Shown in pieces: positions 28,245 to 37,671 of a DNA stretch of 64,000 nt (positions are counted from its first letter, which is position 1; every line of letters starts with the position of its first letter). The stretch lies in contig NZ_CP050699.1 of assembly GCF_005116675.2 (NCBI RefSeq), positions 4,769,001 through 4,833,000 on the forward strand, given 5' to 3'. The notes under the pieces are model-generated. The model did not search any database. It worked only from the letters and a program-made list of their open reading frames with translations, and was not told where the DNA came from. The position numbers and the translations under genes were made by a program. The DNA comes from Desulfosediminicola ganghwensis (lineage in GTDB: Bacteria; Desulfobacterota; Desulfobulbia; Desulfobulbales; Desulfocapsaceae).

Positions 28245-28970
28245 TCAATTCACCTTATGCTTAAGCCAACACTGCTGAATTACATCTAATATAATACTAT
28301 TCCTTAGGGATCTTCTATTTGGGTGTTCAACTCTTATCGCCAGAATATCCGGAAAAAGTTCCAATTTAACTTCAGCAATCAAATTACTTGATTCCCTCAC
28401 CATAGCTCCGTCTTCAAGATATAATTTAGGAATAAACTCAGAAGAATTCCCAAAATGATGTTTTATATAACCATCTCTTTTCCCAGTTGTAAATATTATC
28501 AAATCTGGCGACAATATCTCCACCTCTTCCCTTATGACATTGAAGTAAGCCCTTTCCAATCTCCTTATATCCTCCTCAGGCTTTCCTCTCCCAAGATTAC
28601 CTATTTTAGAAATATTGTTCCAGATAAACTCAGGACGCTTCCCATCCAATATCAAATTCCTTTCAAAATATGCAAAATTTTTCCCATTCCAAAATGCTCT
28701 TTTGGATCTTTTTTTTCCATTTGGCGATATCTTACGCAGGTAGTCGTGATAACCAGACATTAGCTTGTCGATATCATGTTGAGTTTCATTGAAGCAGCCG
28801 TACCACCCGTCAGTTTCTTGGCCAAAAATTATCACCTTCACTTCAGAGTTTATATATTCTTCATTAACTTTTACAAGCAAGGGACTACAAGCTTCACTTT
28901 TTATACTTTTCACTTCTTTAGCAACGATAGGATAATTTTTTTGATAAAGCTCCCTCAACTGTTCATTCAT
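28245..28970 (-). CDS. Hypothetical protein, possibly of the uracil-DNA glycosylase fold
   Basis: The 241 residues contain VKVIIFGQETDGWYG (about 45-59), which resembles the water-activating loop VxILGQDPYHG of uracil-DNA glycosylases, and near the C-terminus RVEHPNRRSL (about 215-224), which resembles the HPSPLS loop. The catalytic Asp/His pattern is not exact, so a glycosylase function is uncertain. It begins with a strong GGGGGGAA ribosome-binding site and is separate from the downstream helicase gene by about 160 bases. Being on a mobile island, a defence role is possible but unproven. Confidence 0.5.
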   Translation of the reverse strand: MNEQLRELYQKNYPIVAKEVKSIKSEACSPLLVKVNEEYINSEVKVIIFGQETDGWYGCFNETQHDIDKLMSGYHDYLRKISPNGKKRSKRAFWNGKNFAYFERNLILDGKRPEFIWNNISKIGNLGRGKPEEDIRRLERAYFNVIREEVEILSPDLIIFTTGKRDGYIKHHFGNSSEFIPKLYLEDGAMVRESSNLIAEVKLELFPDILAIRVEHPNRRSLRNSIILDVIQQCWLKHKVN

Positions 28971-29131
28971 CTATTCCCCCCCGTATAGGATAATGTTAAA
29001 TAATTCAACTATAAATTCAATATTTCGAATAGAAAACATCGGCACGTGCCGCATATATCATTTATTCGTCTCTACATTTAATACAGAATTCGAAAGTCAA
29101 ATATCTTTAGCTTACTTCAAACTTTTCCTTT

Positions 29132-32077
29132 TTATTCGACTGATATTGAACCTTTTCCCTTACATCCCGTCTTACCATAGTTACTACACCCCCAAAATAA
29201 CCCGTAACGACCTTTCCGCTCAACAAGAATACCGTCTTTGCATGAGGAGACTGGACAAGCTTTAGCCGTATGACCACACTGAGGCCCAGTGCACCTGTAA
29301 ACCTGCCCATCTTTGAGCATTGGATATCGCTTACACGCAGGGCACTTCATAGGTGTACAATCGCACAGGGGGTAGTTGCTGCAGCCGAAGAAGAACTGTC
29401 CGTCGGGAAGGGTACGTCTTTCAATTGATCCTGTTTTGCACTGAGGACATGAGCCAAAATCAGGCAGAGTTTGTTCTGCTCCAGCCGTTCTCAGCGCATT
29501 AAAGTTATACTCTGGCTCTTCATCGGAGATTATCTCGATAATGAAATCAGAAGGATTGGTTGTATCATACAAAACGTAACTGTGATGCTTCGATCTCGTC
29601 AGGGCCACATAGAAAAGTCTGCGTTCTTCTGAGTGCGGTAACGGTTCTACTGGAGGAAGAACCAAGTTAAGAAGAGGATCATCAGTTATCTTCGATGGGA
29701 ATCCATACTTCCCATCATTTACATCCAAGACTATAACAAAATCCGCCTCTTTCCCCTTACTTCCATGTACAGTGTCGAACCTGAACTCAAAATCCGGGTA
29801 CCGATCTTTTAGTGAGGGGAAGCACTCAGGGATTGCAAAGGCGTAACGGCCCAGGAGCATAACTACCGCCTTACCAGGGTGCCTCTTCTGAATATCCGTT
29901 ACACACTCAAGAACCGCTGCATCTACATCCTGGTAATACTCCACCAGAGTTACAGCGCTGCCATCAACCTCTCTGAAAGAACGAACTTCCTTTTTTAGCT
30001 GGGCAGGATTCTGGGTTACGAAAGTTGTGGCGAACTCATTAATCTTGTCATTGAACCTGAAAGTCATATCCAAGGGTAATGTCTTCGTATACCCAAAGTG
30101 TGAGGCGAACTGGCCCGTGTAATTCACATCTGATCCAGAAAAGCGGTAAATACTTTGCCAATCATCACCTACACAAGTCAGAACAGTATCCTTCCCTTTA
30201 TCCACTATGGCTTTTACAAGTTCAGCACGTATAGCAGAAATATCCTGGAACTCATCGACAAGGACATGCTTAAACTGTGGGATGTATTTACCCTCTTGAA
30301 CCAGGATTGTGGCCTTCCTGATCATGTCGCTGAAATCGACTTCTCCTGCAGCCAGCAACTGCTTCTCATACTCATCGTAGATTGGCTCAAACACATCGAT
30401 GAAAGCATGACATCGTGGAGCCTCTTGGTGATCTGTAGCAATTTCTCGCAGCGAATCGATGTTATGCCCAGACTGTTTGAAAAGATCCAGAAAGGTTGCA
30501 ATCAGTTTGGTGAACCTATGAGCCTTCTTCTCTTCACCGATCTCGATTAACAGGCCCATCAGATCCGCAAAGGACATGGGGGTAAACCGCACTCCATGTT
30601 TTTCCAACTTGGACTGTAGCCGATCAGTCAGAACACCTTCTTTCATCTCATAGCTGAATGTCTCAACACACGTGGTTCCATTATCTTGGTGAAGATTCCG
30701 TTTCCACTCCATTCCTCCTAAGTACTTTTCTTGATTTACGAAAGTAGCTGTGTTGTGGTTACGATCTATGCCGTAGTGTTCGATATAGATGTCATAATCA
30801 GGGAGGTAAAAGTCTGGCTGATACTGTGAGTGTTCTTCTGTAGCAGTATCATGCTTGTATGCGGCTTCGTAGACATATTCAATGCCATTGACGAAGAGGT
30901 AGTCAGCTATGACCACCTCCTCAAAGCTTTTCAATGTCTCCTGCTTCAAGGACTTCTTACTGGTTCTCTTTTCTGAGAACTGAACTCTCGACTTCAAGGA
31001 TTCAACTTCACTCTCTTTCAGAGCCTTAAAGTAATCGCCCTGTTCTTCATGCTCAAACTCATCTTCATATTGAACCAAGTAAGTAATAAAGTAGTCGATT
31101 ACCCTCTGACTATACGAATCATCCTTTTTGGCGATATCTGCGATCATCTGGTTAACGAGTTTGAAGAAGTCGGCCCGGTCTTCCTGCAACTTACTTACAC
31201 GGGGTTTCCTCCCAGTGGCTTTGGCTATGATCTCAAGACCAAGTTTGTGAAAGGTATTCGTCGTGATCCCCTCCACATCTGGAAGTTTCTCGCCGATTCT
31301 CTCGTTGGTCTCTTCACTAGCTTTCTTTCCGTAAGCCAGGATAAGGATCTCTTTGGGGTGGGCAAGTTCTGCTTTGACTAGATATCCGGCCTTGGCGATG
31401 ATTACAGATGTCTTACCGGAGCCAGCACCAGCGAGAACCAGGTTATTATCCTCGTTGGTGACACAGGCTGCTCTCTGGCTTTCTGTGAGGGGATTGTTCT
31501 CTACTGTATCGAAGAACCGTTTGTAATCCGCCAGTTCTCGTCTGAAAAAATCTTGATTATGAGATTCTTTTAGATGCTGTATCGACGAAAAGCTTTTCAG
31601 GAACTGGAGGATTGTCGATCTGTTTTCATCAGAGGTAAATTTCTGGAGTATAGGGTTGTTCAAATGCTTTGCTGCAACTTTGCATCGATCTACCCAACCC
31701 TCAACCATGGAGTTCCGCAAATACCCTTGGTTCCAATAAGTTATCAGATCCTTCTCAGCCTCCAGAACCAATGGGTAATACAAGTCCAGCGCTTTTCTGT
31801 AGTATCTCTCAACAATTCCAGCAATCTCATCAGACTGTACGACTGAAGCACTTTTCTTGACCCCTGGTATAGAGAAATCCCCTCTTACAGTCGGAACGAG
31901 GATAGTATCCCAGAGGAATCCGCTTTTAACTTTCGGGTAGTCTGTTGCTTGATCAAAATCCAGAGTCCATTCGTCACCACCTACCAACAACTTGAGGGAG
32001 TCCTCGTTGTAATCGATCTGATGATTACGTATAAAATGGGTGATACGGTACAGGAGGCTTGTTGGGATCTGCTGCAT
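29132..32077 (-). CDS. UvrD/Rep-family DNA helicase (helicase IV-like) with nuclease-like insert and zinc fingers
   Basis: SF1A helicase of 981 residues. Walker A LAGAGSGKTSVI lies near residue 215, the DExx box appears as HVLVDEFQDISAIR (about 612-625), and motif VI as LFYVALTRSKHHSYVL (about 825). Between motifs Ia and II an insert (about 385-445) carries EVVIADYLFVNGIEYVYE and YQPDFYLPDYDIYIEHYGID, a PD-(D/E)XK-like E...PDF...EH pattern that also occurs in helicase IV proteins. The C-terminus has about three topoisomerase-I-type zinc ribbons (CPQC, CSNYPLC, CPAC, CSNYGKTGC). Together these suggest a DNA-processing or defence enzyme. The N-terminal 90 residues are unassigned. Confidence 0.88.
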   Translation of the reverse strand: MQQIPTSLLYRITHFIRNHQIDYNEDSLKLLVGGDEWTLDFDQATDYPKVKSGFLWDTILVPTVRGDFSIPGVKKSASVVQSDEIAGIVERYYRKALDLYYPLVLEAEKDLITYWNQGYLRNSMVEGWVDRCKVAAKHLNNPILQKFTSDENRSTILQFLKSFSSIQHLKESHNQDFFRRELADYKRFFDTVENNPLTESQRAACVTNEDNNLVLAGAGSGKTSVIIAKAGYLVKAELAHPKEILILAYGKKASEETNERIGEKLPDVEGITTNTFHKLGLEIIAKATGRKPRVSKLQEDRADFFKLVNQMIADIAKKDDSYSQRVIDYFITYLVQYEDEFEHEEQGDYFKALKESEVESLKSRVQFSEKRTSKKSLKQETLKSFEEVVIADYLFVNGIEYVYEAAYKHDTATEEHSQYQPDFYLPDYDIYIEHYGIDRNHNTATFVNQEKYLGGMEWKRNLHQDNGTTCVETFSYEMKEGVLTDRLQSKLEKHGVRFTPMSFADLMGLLIEIGEEKKAHRFTKLIATFLDLFKQSGHNIDSLREIATDHQEAPRCHAFIDVFEPIYDEYEKQLLAAGEVDFSDMIRKATILVQEGKYIPQFKHVLVDEFQDISAIRAELVKAIVDKGKDTVLTCVGDDWQSIYRFSGSDVNYTGQFASHFGYTKTLPLDMTFRFNDKINEFATTFVTQNPAQLKKEVRSFREVDGSAVTLVEYYQDVDAAVLECVTDIQKRHPGKAVVMLLGRYAFAIPECFPSLKDRYPDFEFRFDTVHGSKGKEADFVIVLDVNDGKYGFPSKITDDPLLNLVLPPVEPLPHSEERRLFYVALTRSKHHSYVLYDTTNPSDFIIEIISDEEPEYNFNALRTAGAEQTLPDFGSCPQCKTGSIERRTLPDGQFFFGCSNYPLCDCTPMKCPACKRYPMLKDGQVYRCTGPQCGHTAKACPVSSCKDGILVERKGRYGLFWGCSNYGKTGCKGKGSISVE

Positions 32078-32305
32078 AATGAACTGTCGCTAATTTTATT
32101 TTCCGGCTGGTTGTCATCCTTGGGTCGCAGGCAGCAATTGCCAATTCTCATACTGGCAACTGCCTATGACCTTGCCATATAATAACACCCAGCCCAAACA
32201 GTCAATTATACCTTTGATATCTTTAATATTTACCGAAAAAAAAGGGTCACACCCTAGTCTACGTGACCGGAATGCAACCCTTTCATCCCAAGAGGATATG
32301 TTTTC

Positions 32306-33187
32306 TCAGTGAGTTACAGTGCTAAACCCATCTACCACAAATTTAAAAGGTGCCGGCTGTATCTGTTTTTCAGCAACCGTGGGCAACCTCTCGTCTCCAG
32401 CAGGGCAGTGGGGTTGGCTTGGCCGAACATCTTGAAAAGATGCTACTTCCTCGAACAGCTTACCGGGAGTGGTTTTCAGCACCCTAAAAGGGTCTTTCAT
32501 AAACCGGACATTTTTCTTGCCAACCGCATCAACCAACCGACTGATTTCTCTATGCATGTCCTGATGTGCTTTGCGACGCAGGTATGCAGTTTTCAATATA
32601 TCTACACCTTGCTGTCCAACGATCGTATCAAACATCCAGCCAACAACAATATTACCTGAGAAGCGAAAGAAAAGATCCCCGGGTATCTCCACATGATCAA
32701 AGATCAAAAATTTGGAAATCCATGAACTCAATACACAATGATGTGCACAGTAGATACTGAGTAACGGATCGAGCAAAGCCACTTCTGGTGGTACTTTCTT
32801 ACCAGTGCTGCCAACTGATGGAGGAGAACTTGGAAGTGCAAAGCCCGTTCTGGTTAATGTCGTCAGTGTATCTGCAACAAAATAGTCAGGACATTTTTCC
32901 CAGTATGCATTCATCCTGAGTCCAATCTTGTCAATCATTTTGTTGTTGACGTCCCAAACAAATGGAACCCAAGCCTTCCCAGTCTCTTTAATTTGACCCG
33001 TAGAATCATCCCAATAGTTGATTTCATAGGTGTCAAGCAGCACCTTCAAGCGCATCAAATAATTGGTGTGGATTGTACCTCCAGATAACCATTTGGCCAC
33101 CTTAACTGCGTCCACGTCAAGAGAAGCAGCTATACTTTCAGCATCGTGGTCATGTGTGTTTACCAATGTTGCCAATACATCGTTCAT
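32306..33187 (-). CDS. Hypothetical protein with N-terminal helix-turn-helix-like region
   Basis: 293 residues. The first 55 residues (ESIAASLDVDAVKVAKWLSGG) look like an XRE-type helix-turn-helix. The remainder has no family I recognise; it contains an FRFSGNIVVGWMFDTIVGQQG stretch seen here as SGNIVVGWMFDTIVGQQG and several Pro-rich turns. A GAGGGAAATTAAC ribosome-binding site precedes the ATG. It lies upstream of the helicase gene on the same strand but about 230 bases apart. Confidence 0.6.
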   Translation of the reverse strand: MNDVLATLVNTHDHDAESIAASLDVDAVKVAKWLSGGTIHTNYLMRLKVLLDTYEINYWDDSTGQIKETGKAWVPFVWDVNNKMIDKIGLRMNAYWEKCPDYFVADTLTTLTRTGFALPSSPPSVGSTGKKVPPEVALLDPLLSIYCAHHCVLSSWISKFLIFDHVEIPGDLFFRFSGNIVVGWMFDTIVGQQGVDILKTAYLRRKAHQDMHREISRLVDAVGKKNVRFMKDPFRVLKTTPGKLFEEVASFQDVRPSQPHCPAGDERLPTVAEKQIQPAPFKFVVDGFSTVTH

Positions 33188-33313
33188 GTTAATTTCCCTC
33201 TTTTTAGGGTTTTAATTATCAGCAACATCATGACGTTATCAGCAGTAGGCGACATGACTTTGGTCTTGCCCCGTTTACGGCCAAATCACTAAATTTGCTT
33301 CTACAAAATCTAT

Positions 33314-33508
33314 TTATCGATAGCTGTATTTCTGCATCCCTGATCCAGAAGTATCGACAAACGTATCATGGCCTATACCATATAGTACCCACCCCTCATC
33401 CATCAACAGGCTGTATGGGGTGTCGCAATTTTTTTTTTGATTTTGAGAGTCCGGCGATTTCACCTCATGGAAGTACTGGTGCAGTACTCTATCCAAATCC
33501 GTCAGCAT
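33314..33508 (-). CDS. Small hypothetical protein behind a poly-G tract
   Basis: A 64-residue frame beginning MLTDLDRVLHQYFHEVKSPD, preceded by GGAGGG five bases before the ATG. No family recognised. Directly upstream of the ribosome-binding site is a run of ten G residues (minus strand), which could change spacing between promoter and gene. Confidence 0.4.
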   Translation of the reverse strand: MLTDLDRVLHQYFHEVKSPDSQNQKKNCDTPYSLLMDEGWVLYGIGHDTFVDTSGSGMQKYSYR

Positions 33509-33516
33509 ATAACCCT

Positions 33517-33526
33517 CCCCCCCCCC
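33517..33526. repeat. C10/G10 homopolymer tract
   Basis: Ten consecutive C residues on the plus strand in the 5' leader of the small minus-strand gene; a candidate slippage site. Confidence 0.8.
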
Positions 33527-33646
33527 GGGTACTAACTTCTCTCGTATATACGATCACCTCCTACCGTAGTGGATGACCAGCTCGCAAGCTCGCCAGGACG
33601 AGGATGTGGGATAAACCTACATCTCTCTCATTCACAGGAGGCCAAT

Positions 33647-33721
33647 ATGTGTCCGGTAACAATCACCCTCACCATCTGTGCCGAGATCCTCATCTACGGT
33701 AAATTCAGAACCAAGAAGTAA
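33647..33721 (+). CDS. Possible 24-residue peptide with strong ribosome-binding site
   Basis: ATG at 33647 is preceded by CAGGAGG five bases away. The peptide has a hydrophobic middle (VTITLTICAEILIY) and a basic tail (KFRTKK), a composition shared with small membrane peptides and type I toxins. No homologue recognised; could be chance. Confidence 0.3.
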   Translation: MCPVTITLTICAEILIYGKFRTKK

Positions 33722-34047
33722 ATGCACCACTCTATCCCAACGTTCATTTGCATCACTGGTCCGTCCTTCTGGATGGGCCTCTGTTTTTTTTCAAAACGAT
33801 ACACCTACACCATACACAGAAAGATAGACAAGTAGGGTCCAATACAGGCAACTACATAACACGATTACGAATGTGGGGAATGTAAAAAGTATCACCGGCA
33901 AAACCCTGCACATACTCATCACCACCTCAATTCAAACGCTTCTCCGTCCTAACCTAAACAAGCCTCAACCCTATCTGAAAACTTGATGTCAATCCAGACA
34001 AGAACATCTCTGCATCTATCACACATTATACAAGTATTAATAGTTAT
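33722..34047. other. Intergenic region
   Basis: About 325 bases, low-complexity in places, no gene, RNA or repeat supported. Confidence 0.4.
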
Positions 34048-34275
34048 TTAGACATAATTTAAGTGATTTGATGGGCGCTCCGCGCCCTGGATTGAAAAAT
34101 AGAAGTCCCAAGATTTTCCCCAGACTCTTCTCCTCAAGTCTAAGGGTGCTGGACAAGACCAAAATCTTTGAAGGCACCTAAAGACTAAAAGAAGAAAGCC
34201 TATCACAATAAAAGACCACATCAGAGCCATTTCATCTGAGCCTAGGAGGAACTTCGGAACGGCTTTTTGATCCAT
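34048..34275 (-). CDS. Possible small membrane protein
   Basis: A 75-residue frame with one strong hydrophobic segment (MALMWSFIVIGFLLLVFRCL) flanked by basic residues and a polar C-terminus. It is divergent from the following gene. No family recognised; the composition supports a membrane peptide but coding status is unproven. Confidence 0.35.
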   Translation of the reverse strand: MDQKAVPKFLLGSDEMALMWSFIVIGFLLLVFRCLQRFWSCPAPLDLRRRVWGKSWDFYFSIQGAERPSNHLNYV

Positions 34276-34413
34276 ACAGGTAACCCTATAACCAATAGCT
34301 GCGGAATCATCGGAGCCAAGTACATGAAGGCTTCCAATGCTCGTAGTCAGTTATTGGTTCAACATCAAACCGGCTATTTGCCACAACCCTCATCCATTTT
34401 AAACAGGAGACAT

Positions 34414-35184
34414 ATGTTTATTGACCCCAAAGAGAAAGTTGCAGGAGTTAGCCTTTTGGCTATCAGAGATTTCATCTGTAAATCAGAGGAAGTACATGAA
34501 TCAGAGCTACTCGATCACTTTGGAAAGCTGACCTCAGAACCAGAGGCGGTACTGAAACACCTTCTAGACACCAAATATCTGATCAAGAACACAGAGAAAG
34601 ATTGTGGTGCTGATTACCTGATCACCCAAGAAGGACAAAAGTTCTGTTCAGCTACCATACCTAATCTAATCCACCGCTCAAAAGCTCAGAAAGAGTTACA
34701 GGAATTGATTGAGCGAGTCATTGAAGTGAATTCAAACGAGAGCTACTTTTACCAAGTCGACTTAGTGGCCATCTTCGGGGATTACATCTCTGACAAAGAA
34801 GAAATCGAACCTATCGATGTATTCATCGAGGGTAAGCTCAAAGACTCTGTCTTGAAGAAGTATGGGCGTCGTGGAAACGCCGGACGTATCCTGGCCAAGA
34901 AACATAAAAGGAAAATCAATTCCTCCAAGGATGCAGCTGCATACCCTGTACTTCATGCCATACATAAACTGCAAAACCAATCAAAGTCGTTTCAGATCGT
35001 TAATTCTCTCCGGGAAGTTGCATTCGGTGGACCTGTTAGGGTTCGCATCTGTGATATCAATGATCCAGCCGAAGAAGTAAACATGGAAGAACCAATGCTC
35101 GTTGTGATCTATGACATTGGTGACCCGAGCCTCCATAAGGCTGGCATCCCTTATATCCCATTCCGTGACAGGGAAAACGACTAG
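34414..35184 (+). CDS. Winged-helix/nucleotidyltransferase-like hypothetical protein
   Basis: The ATG at 34414 follows AGGAGA and gives 256 residues; an in-frame ATG at 34267 adds 49 residues that overlap a divergent small frame and look non-coding. Residues 1-75 resemble a winged helix (LLDHFGKLTSEPEAVLKHLLDTKYLI). The middle has YQVDLVAIFGDYISDKEEIEPIDVFIEG (seen as VDLVAIFGDYISDKEE), comparable to the GSxxRGxxxxxSDIDL region of MNT-type nucleotidyltransferases but with weakened catalytic residues. Such proteins can be antitoxins or regulators. The partner, if any, is not obvious. Confidence 0.55.
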   Translation: MFIDPKEKVAGVSLLAIRDFICKSEEVHESELLDHFGKLTSEPEAVLKHLLDTKYLIKNTEKDCGADYLITQEGQKFCSATIPNLIHRSKAQKELQELIERVIEVNSNESYFYQVDLVAIFGDYISDKEEIEPIDVFIEGKLKDSVLKKYGRRGNAGRILAKKHKRKINSSKDAAAYPVLHAIHKLQNQSKSFQIVNSLREVAFGGPVRVRICDINDPAEEVNMEEPMLVVIYDIGDPSLHKAGIPYIPFRDREND

Positions 35185-35230
35185 TAAAGCCCCTCGACAA
35201 GCCCTCATTTCAGGAACAACCCTTCTATCC

Positions 35231-35329
35231 TTGGAACAAACCGGAACAACAGGACACTCCAACTATCACGGTTTTACAGCCAGATAACGCAACACCAACA
35301 CCGTTTGTTCCTGTGTTCCGTTGTTCCAA
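35231..35329. repeat. GGAACA-type inverted-repeat element, copy 1
   Basis: The left arm TTGGAACAAACCGGAACAAC faces a right arm TTGTTCCTGTGTTCCGTTG whose reverse complement matches it with small differences; a further GGAACA stands at 35213. The arms are about 26 bp and separated by about 47 bp. See the second copy at 37914. Confidence 0.75.
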
Positions 35330-35648
35330 CGATTTTCTAGTATTCTTTTGGTTCTTCCTCACTGACCTAAAGAGCCGATAGGTTACGCAAACCTTGGGAG
35401 AACGATGTAAGAAATTTGTGATACCTGCCTAATATAGAGACAGGAACAGTAGAAGTACTTTTCATTACACGAGGAATGCGTATGGGCTTTGGCCGGCCTA
35501 TACGCATTTCTTGTTTATAGCGTATGGAAGCCCTTTATTGCGTCTATACAAAACTCGCTGTATAGTCAAACATTATCAGTAAAATCATATTTATATGTTG
35601 TAGTTCGTCTTCAACTCTTTAGCCTAAGTTTTTCAACGAGGTAATATT
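35330..35648. other. Intergenic region with a hairpin
   Basis: AATGCGTATGGGC / GCCTATACGCATT (35475-35508) forms a strong stem followed by TCTTGTTT, probably a terminator for rightward transcripts. Otherwise no gene. The final 60 bases before 35649 are AT-rich and likely hold the promoter of the nuclease pair, with GAGGTAATATT as ribosome-binding site. Confidence 0.55.
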
Positions 35649-36023
35649 ATGAAATTAAAAAATCGCTTTGTAGGCTTACTTGTCATTGCTATCACACTCA
35701 TGGCGACAGTGGCTAGTGGTCAGATAATAAAAGCAAACGAGGCAAATGCTTACATCGGACAGAAAACCACTGTATGTGGTTTCGTTGCCTCAAGCAAATA
35801 CTCTGATAAGTCTACAGGGAGACCAACTTTTCTTAACTTTGATAAACCATTTCCTAGACATGATTTTACGATCGTCATCTGGGGCAATAATCGCCAATAC
35901 TTCGGAAGGCCAGAAAAACAATACAAAGGTAAAGATTTATGTGTTACCGGTCAGATAGAGAGCTTTAAAGGAAAAGCTCAAATCGTAGCTGAAAGACCTT
36001 CAGAAATTGCAGTAATTAATTGA
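35649..36023 (+). CDS. Secreted OB-fold protein
   Basis: 124 residues with a signal peptide (MKLKNRFVGLLVIAITLMAT, cleavage near VASGQ) and one OB-fold domain: AYIGQKTTVCGFVASSKYS, GRPTFLNFDKPFPRHDFTIVIW seen as PTFLNFDKPFPRHDF, and DLCVTGQIESFKGKAQIV. Small periplasmic OB-fold proteins of this type are often next to nucleases, as here: the SNase gene begins about 65 bases later. It probably binds nucleic acid or assists the nuclease. Confidence 0.75.
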   Translation: MKLKNRFVGLLVIAITLMATVASGQIIKANEANAYIGQKTTVCGFVASSKYSDKSTGRPTFLNFDKPFPRHDFTIVIWGNNRQYFGRPEKQYKGKDLCVTGQIESFKGKAQIVAERPSEIAVIN

Positions 36024-36087
36024 GGTCTTAATAATGGTTTCACCACTTGTCCTAGATCAATCTGATGATCCAGCTCAAGAGGTTTAT

Positions 36088-36861
36088 ATGGAAACGAATA
36101 CAGGTAACCCCACAGATCGTCCAAGCAAGCCAATTAAGATAGCTTTTTTATTTAATTACAGATGCTTGAGGGATCGTGAAGCCTTGCTATCTCTTCTACT
36201 GGTTTTCTCACTTCTATTCATATCATCAACATCTTTAGCCCAAGCGATCATCAAGGGTAAGGTTGTGAACGTTGCCGATGGTGATACCATCACAGTCCTC
36301 GACTCTTCATACAGACAACACAAGATACGTCTTTACGGAATAGATACACCAGAGAAAGGCCAGGCGTTCGGTAATTCAGCGAAGAAGTTCACTGCTGGTC
36401 TGGTCGCAGGAAAGCAGGTAGAGGTCAAAGCGTACGATGTTGACAGGTACGGCAGGACTGTCGGTGTGGTCATGGTGGCTGGGCTCAATGTCAACCGTGA
36501 GCTGATTAAGGCAGGATACGCATGGCAGTACCGGAAGTATTGTAAGGCTTCGTTCTGTGGTGATTGGCTTCAGCTCGAACGAGAGGCAAGAGTATCGATG
36601 AGAGGGCTCTGGGATTTCGCTGTAGACCCTGTGCCACCGTGGGAGTGGCGAAAGGCTAAAAGGAGCGGGAATACTTCAAGTAAAACATCCAACACATACA
36701 CTGCGCCTGCTTCAGAAGCCTACCACGGCAACGTGAAGAGCCATGTGTTCCATGCTCCTAGTTGTAGACACTACGAGTGTAAGAACTGCGTGCAGAGCTT
36801 TGGGAGTAGGCAGGAAGCTTTGGACTCTGGGTATAGGCCTTGTGGGATGTGTAGGCCTTGA
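36088..36861 (+). CDS. Thermonuclease-family (SNase) secreted nuclease with C-terminal Cys-rich domain
   Basis: Staphylococcal-nuclease fold: VVNVADGDTITVLD, the catalytic RLYGIDTPEKGQ (Arg and Glu) and DRYGRTVGVVM (second Arg). From ATG 36088 (GAGGTTTAT upstream) the protein has 257 residues with a hydrophobic export segment (LLSLLLVFSLLFISSTSLAQ). The last 50 residues (HVFHAPSCRHYECKNCV and YRPCGMC) form a Cys/His domain like the metal-binding end domain of many secreted nucleases. Ca-dependent cleavage of DNA and RNA outside the cytoplasm is expected. An earlier ATG at 36034 is possible. Confidence 0.88.
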   Translation: METNTGNPTDRPSKPIKIAFLFNYRCLRDREALLSLLLVFSLLFISSTSLAQAIIKGKVVNVADGDTITVLDSSYRQHKIRLYGIDTPEKGQAFGNSAKKFTAGLVAGKQVEVKAYDVDRYGRTVGVVMVAGLNVNRELIKAGYAWQYRKYCKASFCGDWLQLEREARVSMRGLWDFAVDPVPPWEWRKAKRSGNTSSKTSNTYTAPASEAYHGNVKSHVFHAPSCRHYECKNCVQSFGSRQEALDSGYRPCGMCRP

Positions 36862-37268
36862 TGAGAGTGGCTAAAGACAACCTGAAGTGTAAGATGGCCA
36901 GGAAGGGGAGCTATCTTAAAGAATTACGTGACGACTTACATCTGAAAGTTAAGTTCGAACGAGAACCTCGCAGTTAAAGATGCTTTGATAGACAAATAAA
37001 GTCGACGCCCTTGTAGTAACCAATCTGAGATTAGCGTAAGCCAATCTGAAAATGTTTTGACATCGTTTGAAGTCGATACAACGGTAAACACGCTACCTAA
37101 TAAAGGGTACATAAGGTTTGAACTCAAGTTCATACAACCTCTTACTTGTTTTGTTTGGCTAATGTTGCGGCTATTGCGCCCTATCACATTGATTACCCTT
37201 GACATTGCGTTATGGATAGTTCATGATGTTCTTGTCAGGGAACATACATTTGTCGTATCCAAGTTTAG
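36862..37268. other. Intergenic region after the SNase gene
   Basis: About 400 bases with no supported gene. It ends in a terminator hairpin. Confidence 0.4.
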
Positions 37269-37318
37269 AGCCACTTCTCAGCATTATGTGTTGTGTGAGT
37301 GGCTTTTTTTTGTTTTTC
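37269..37318 (+). terminator. Rho-independent terminator
   Basis: AGCCACT - loop - AGTGGCT followed by TTTTTTTT; downstream of the OB-fold/SNase unit. Confidence 0.7.
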
Positions 37319-37615
37319 TTGTAGCCGGACATCACGCAACACGCTCCTTTTCGAAACATACAGCATATGGCCCTTCCTGGCCGAAGGCATACACGATGTA
37401 GCGCATATGCCCAGTGTACCTAACAGAGTAATATAGTAAAAATATGTGAAAAATTCAATAAAATAATAGTGTCCTGAAACCATGGCTGAGTTCCACTGAG
37501 AGGCTGTATGAGCTGTTTGTGACAAAAAATCTGTGAGGCTATATTGATATGTGAGCTCCCCGCTTATGCCCCCGTGTACCCGCCTTCGGCTCCACTCACA
37601 GTCCCACACCCAGTC

Positions 37616-37647
37616 AAACAAAAGGGAGGTAACACTTCGCCTCCCTC
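37616..37647 (-). terminator. Terminator for the resolvase fragment
   Basis: On the minus strand GGGAGG - CGAAGTGTTA - CCTCCC followed by TTTTGTTT, about 25 bases past the resolvase stop. Confidence 0.7.
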
Positions 37648-37671
37648 AGTTCTATACTGCTAGCCCTAGGC

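Noticed and set aside
36861-36920. Short frame coupled to the SNase stop (TGATG)
   Set aside because: It ends after only 19 codons and resembles nothing.
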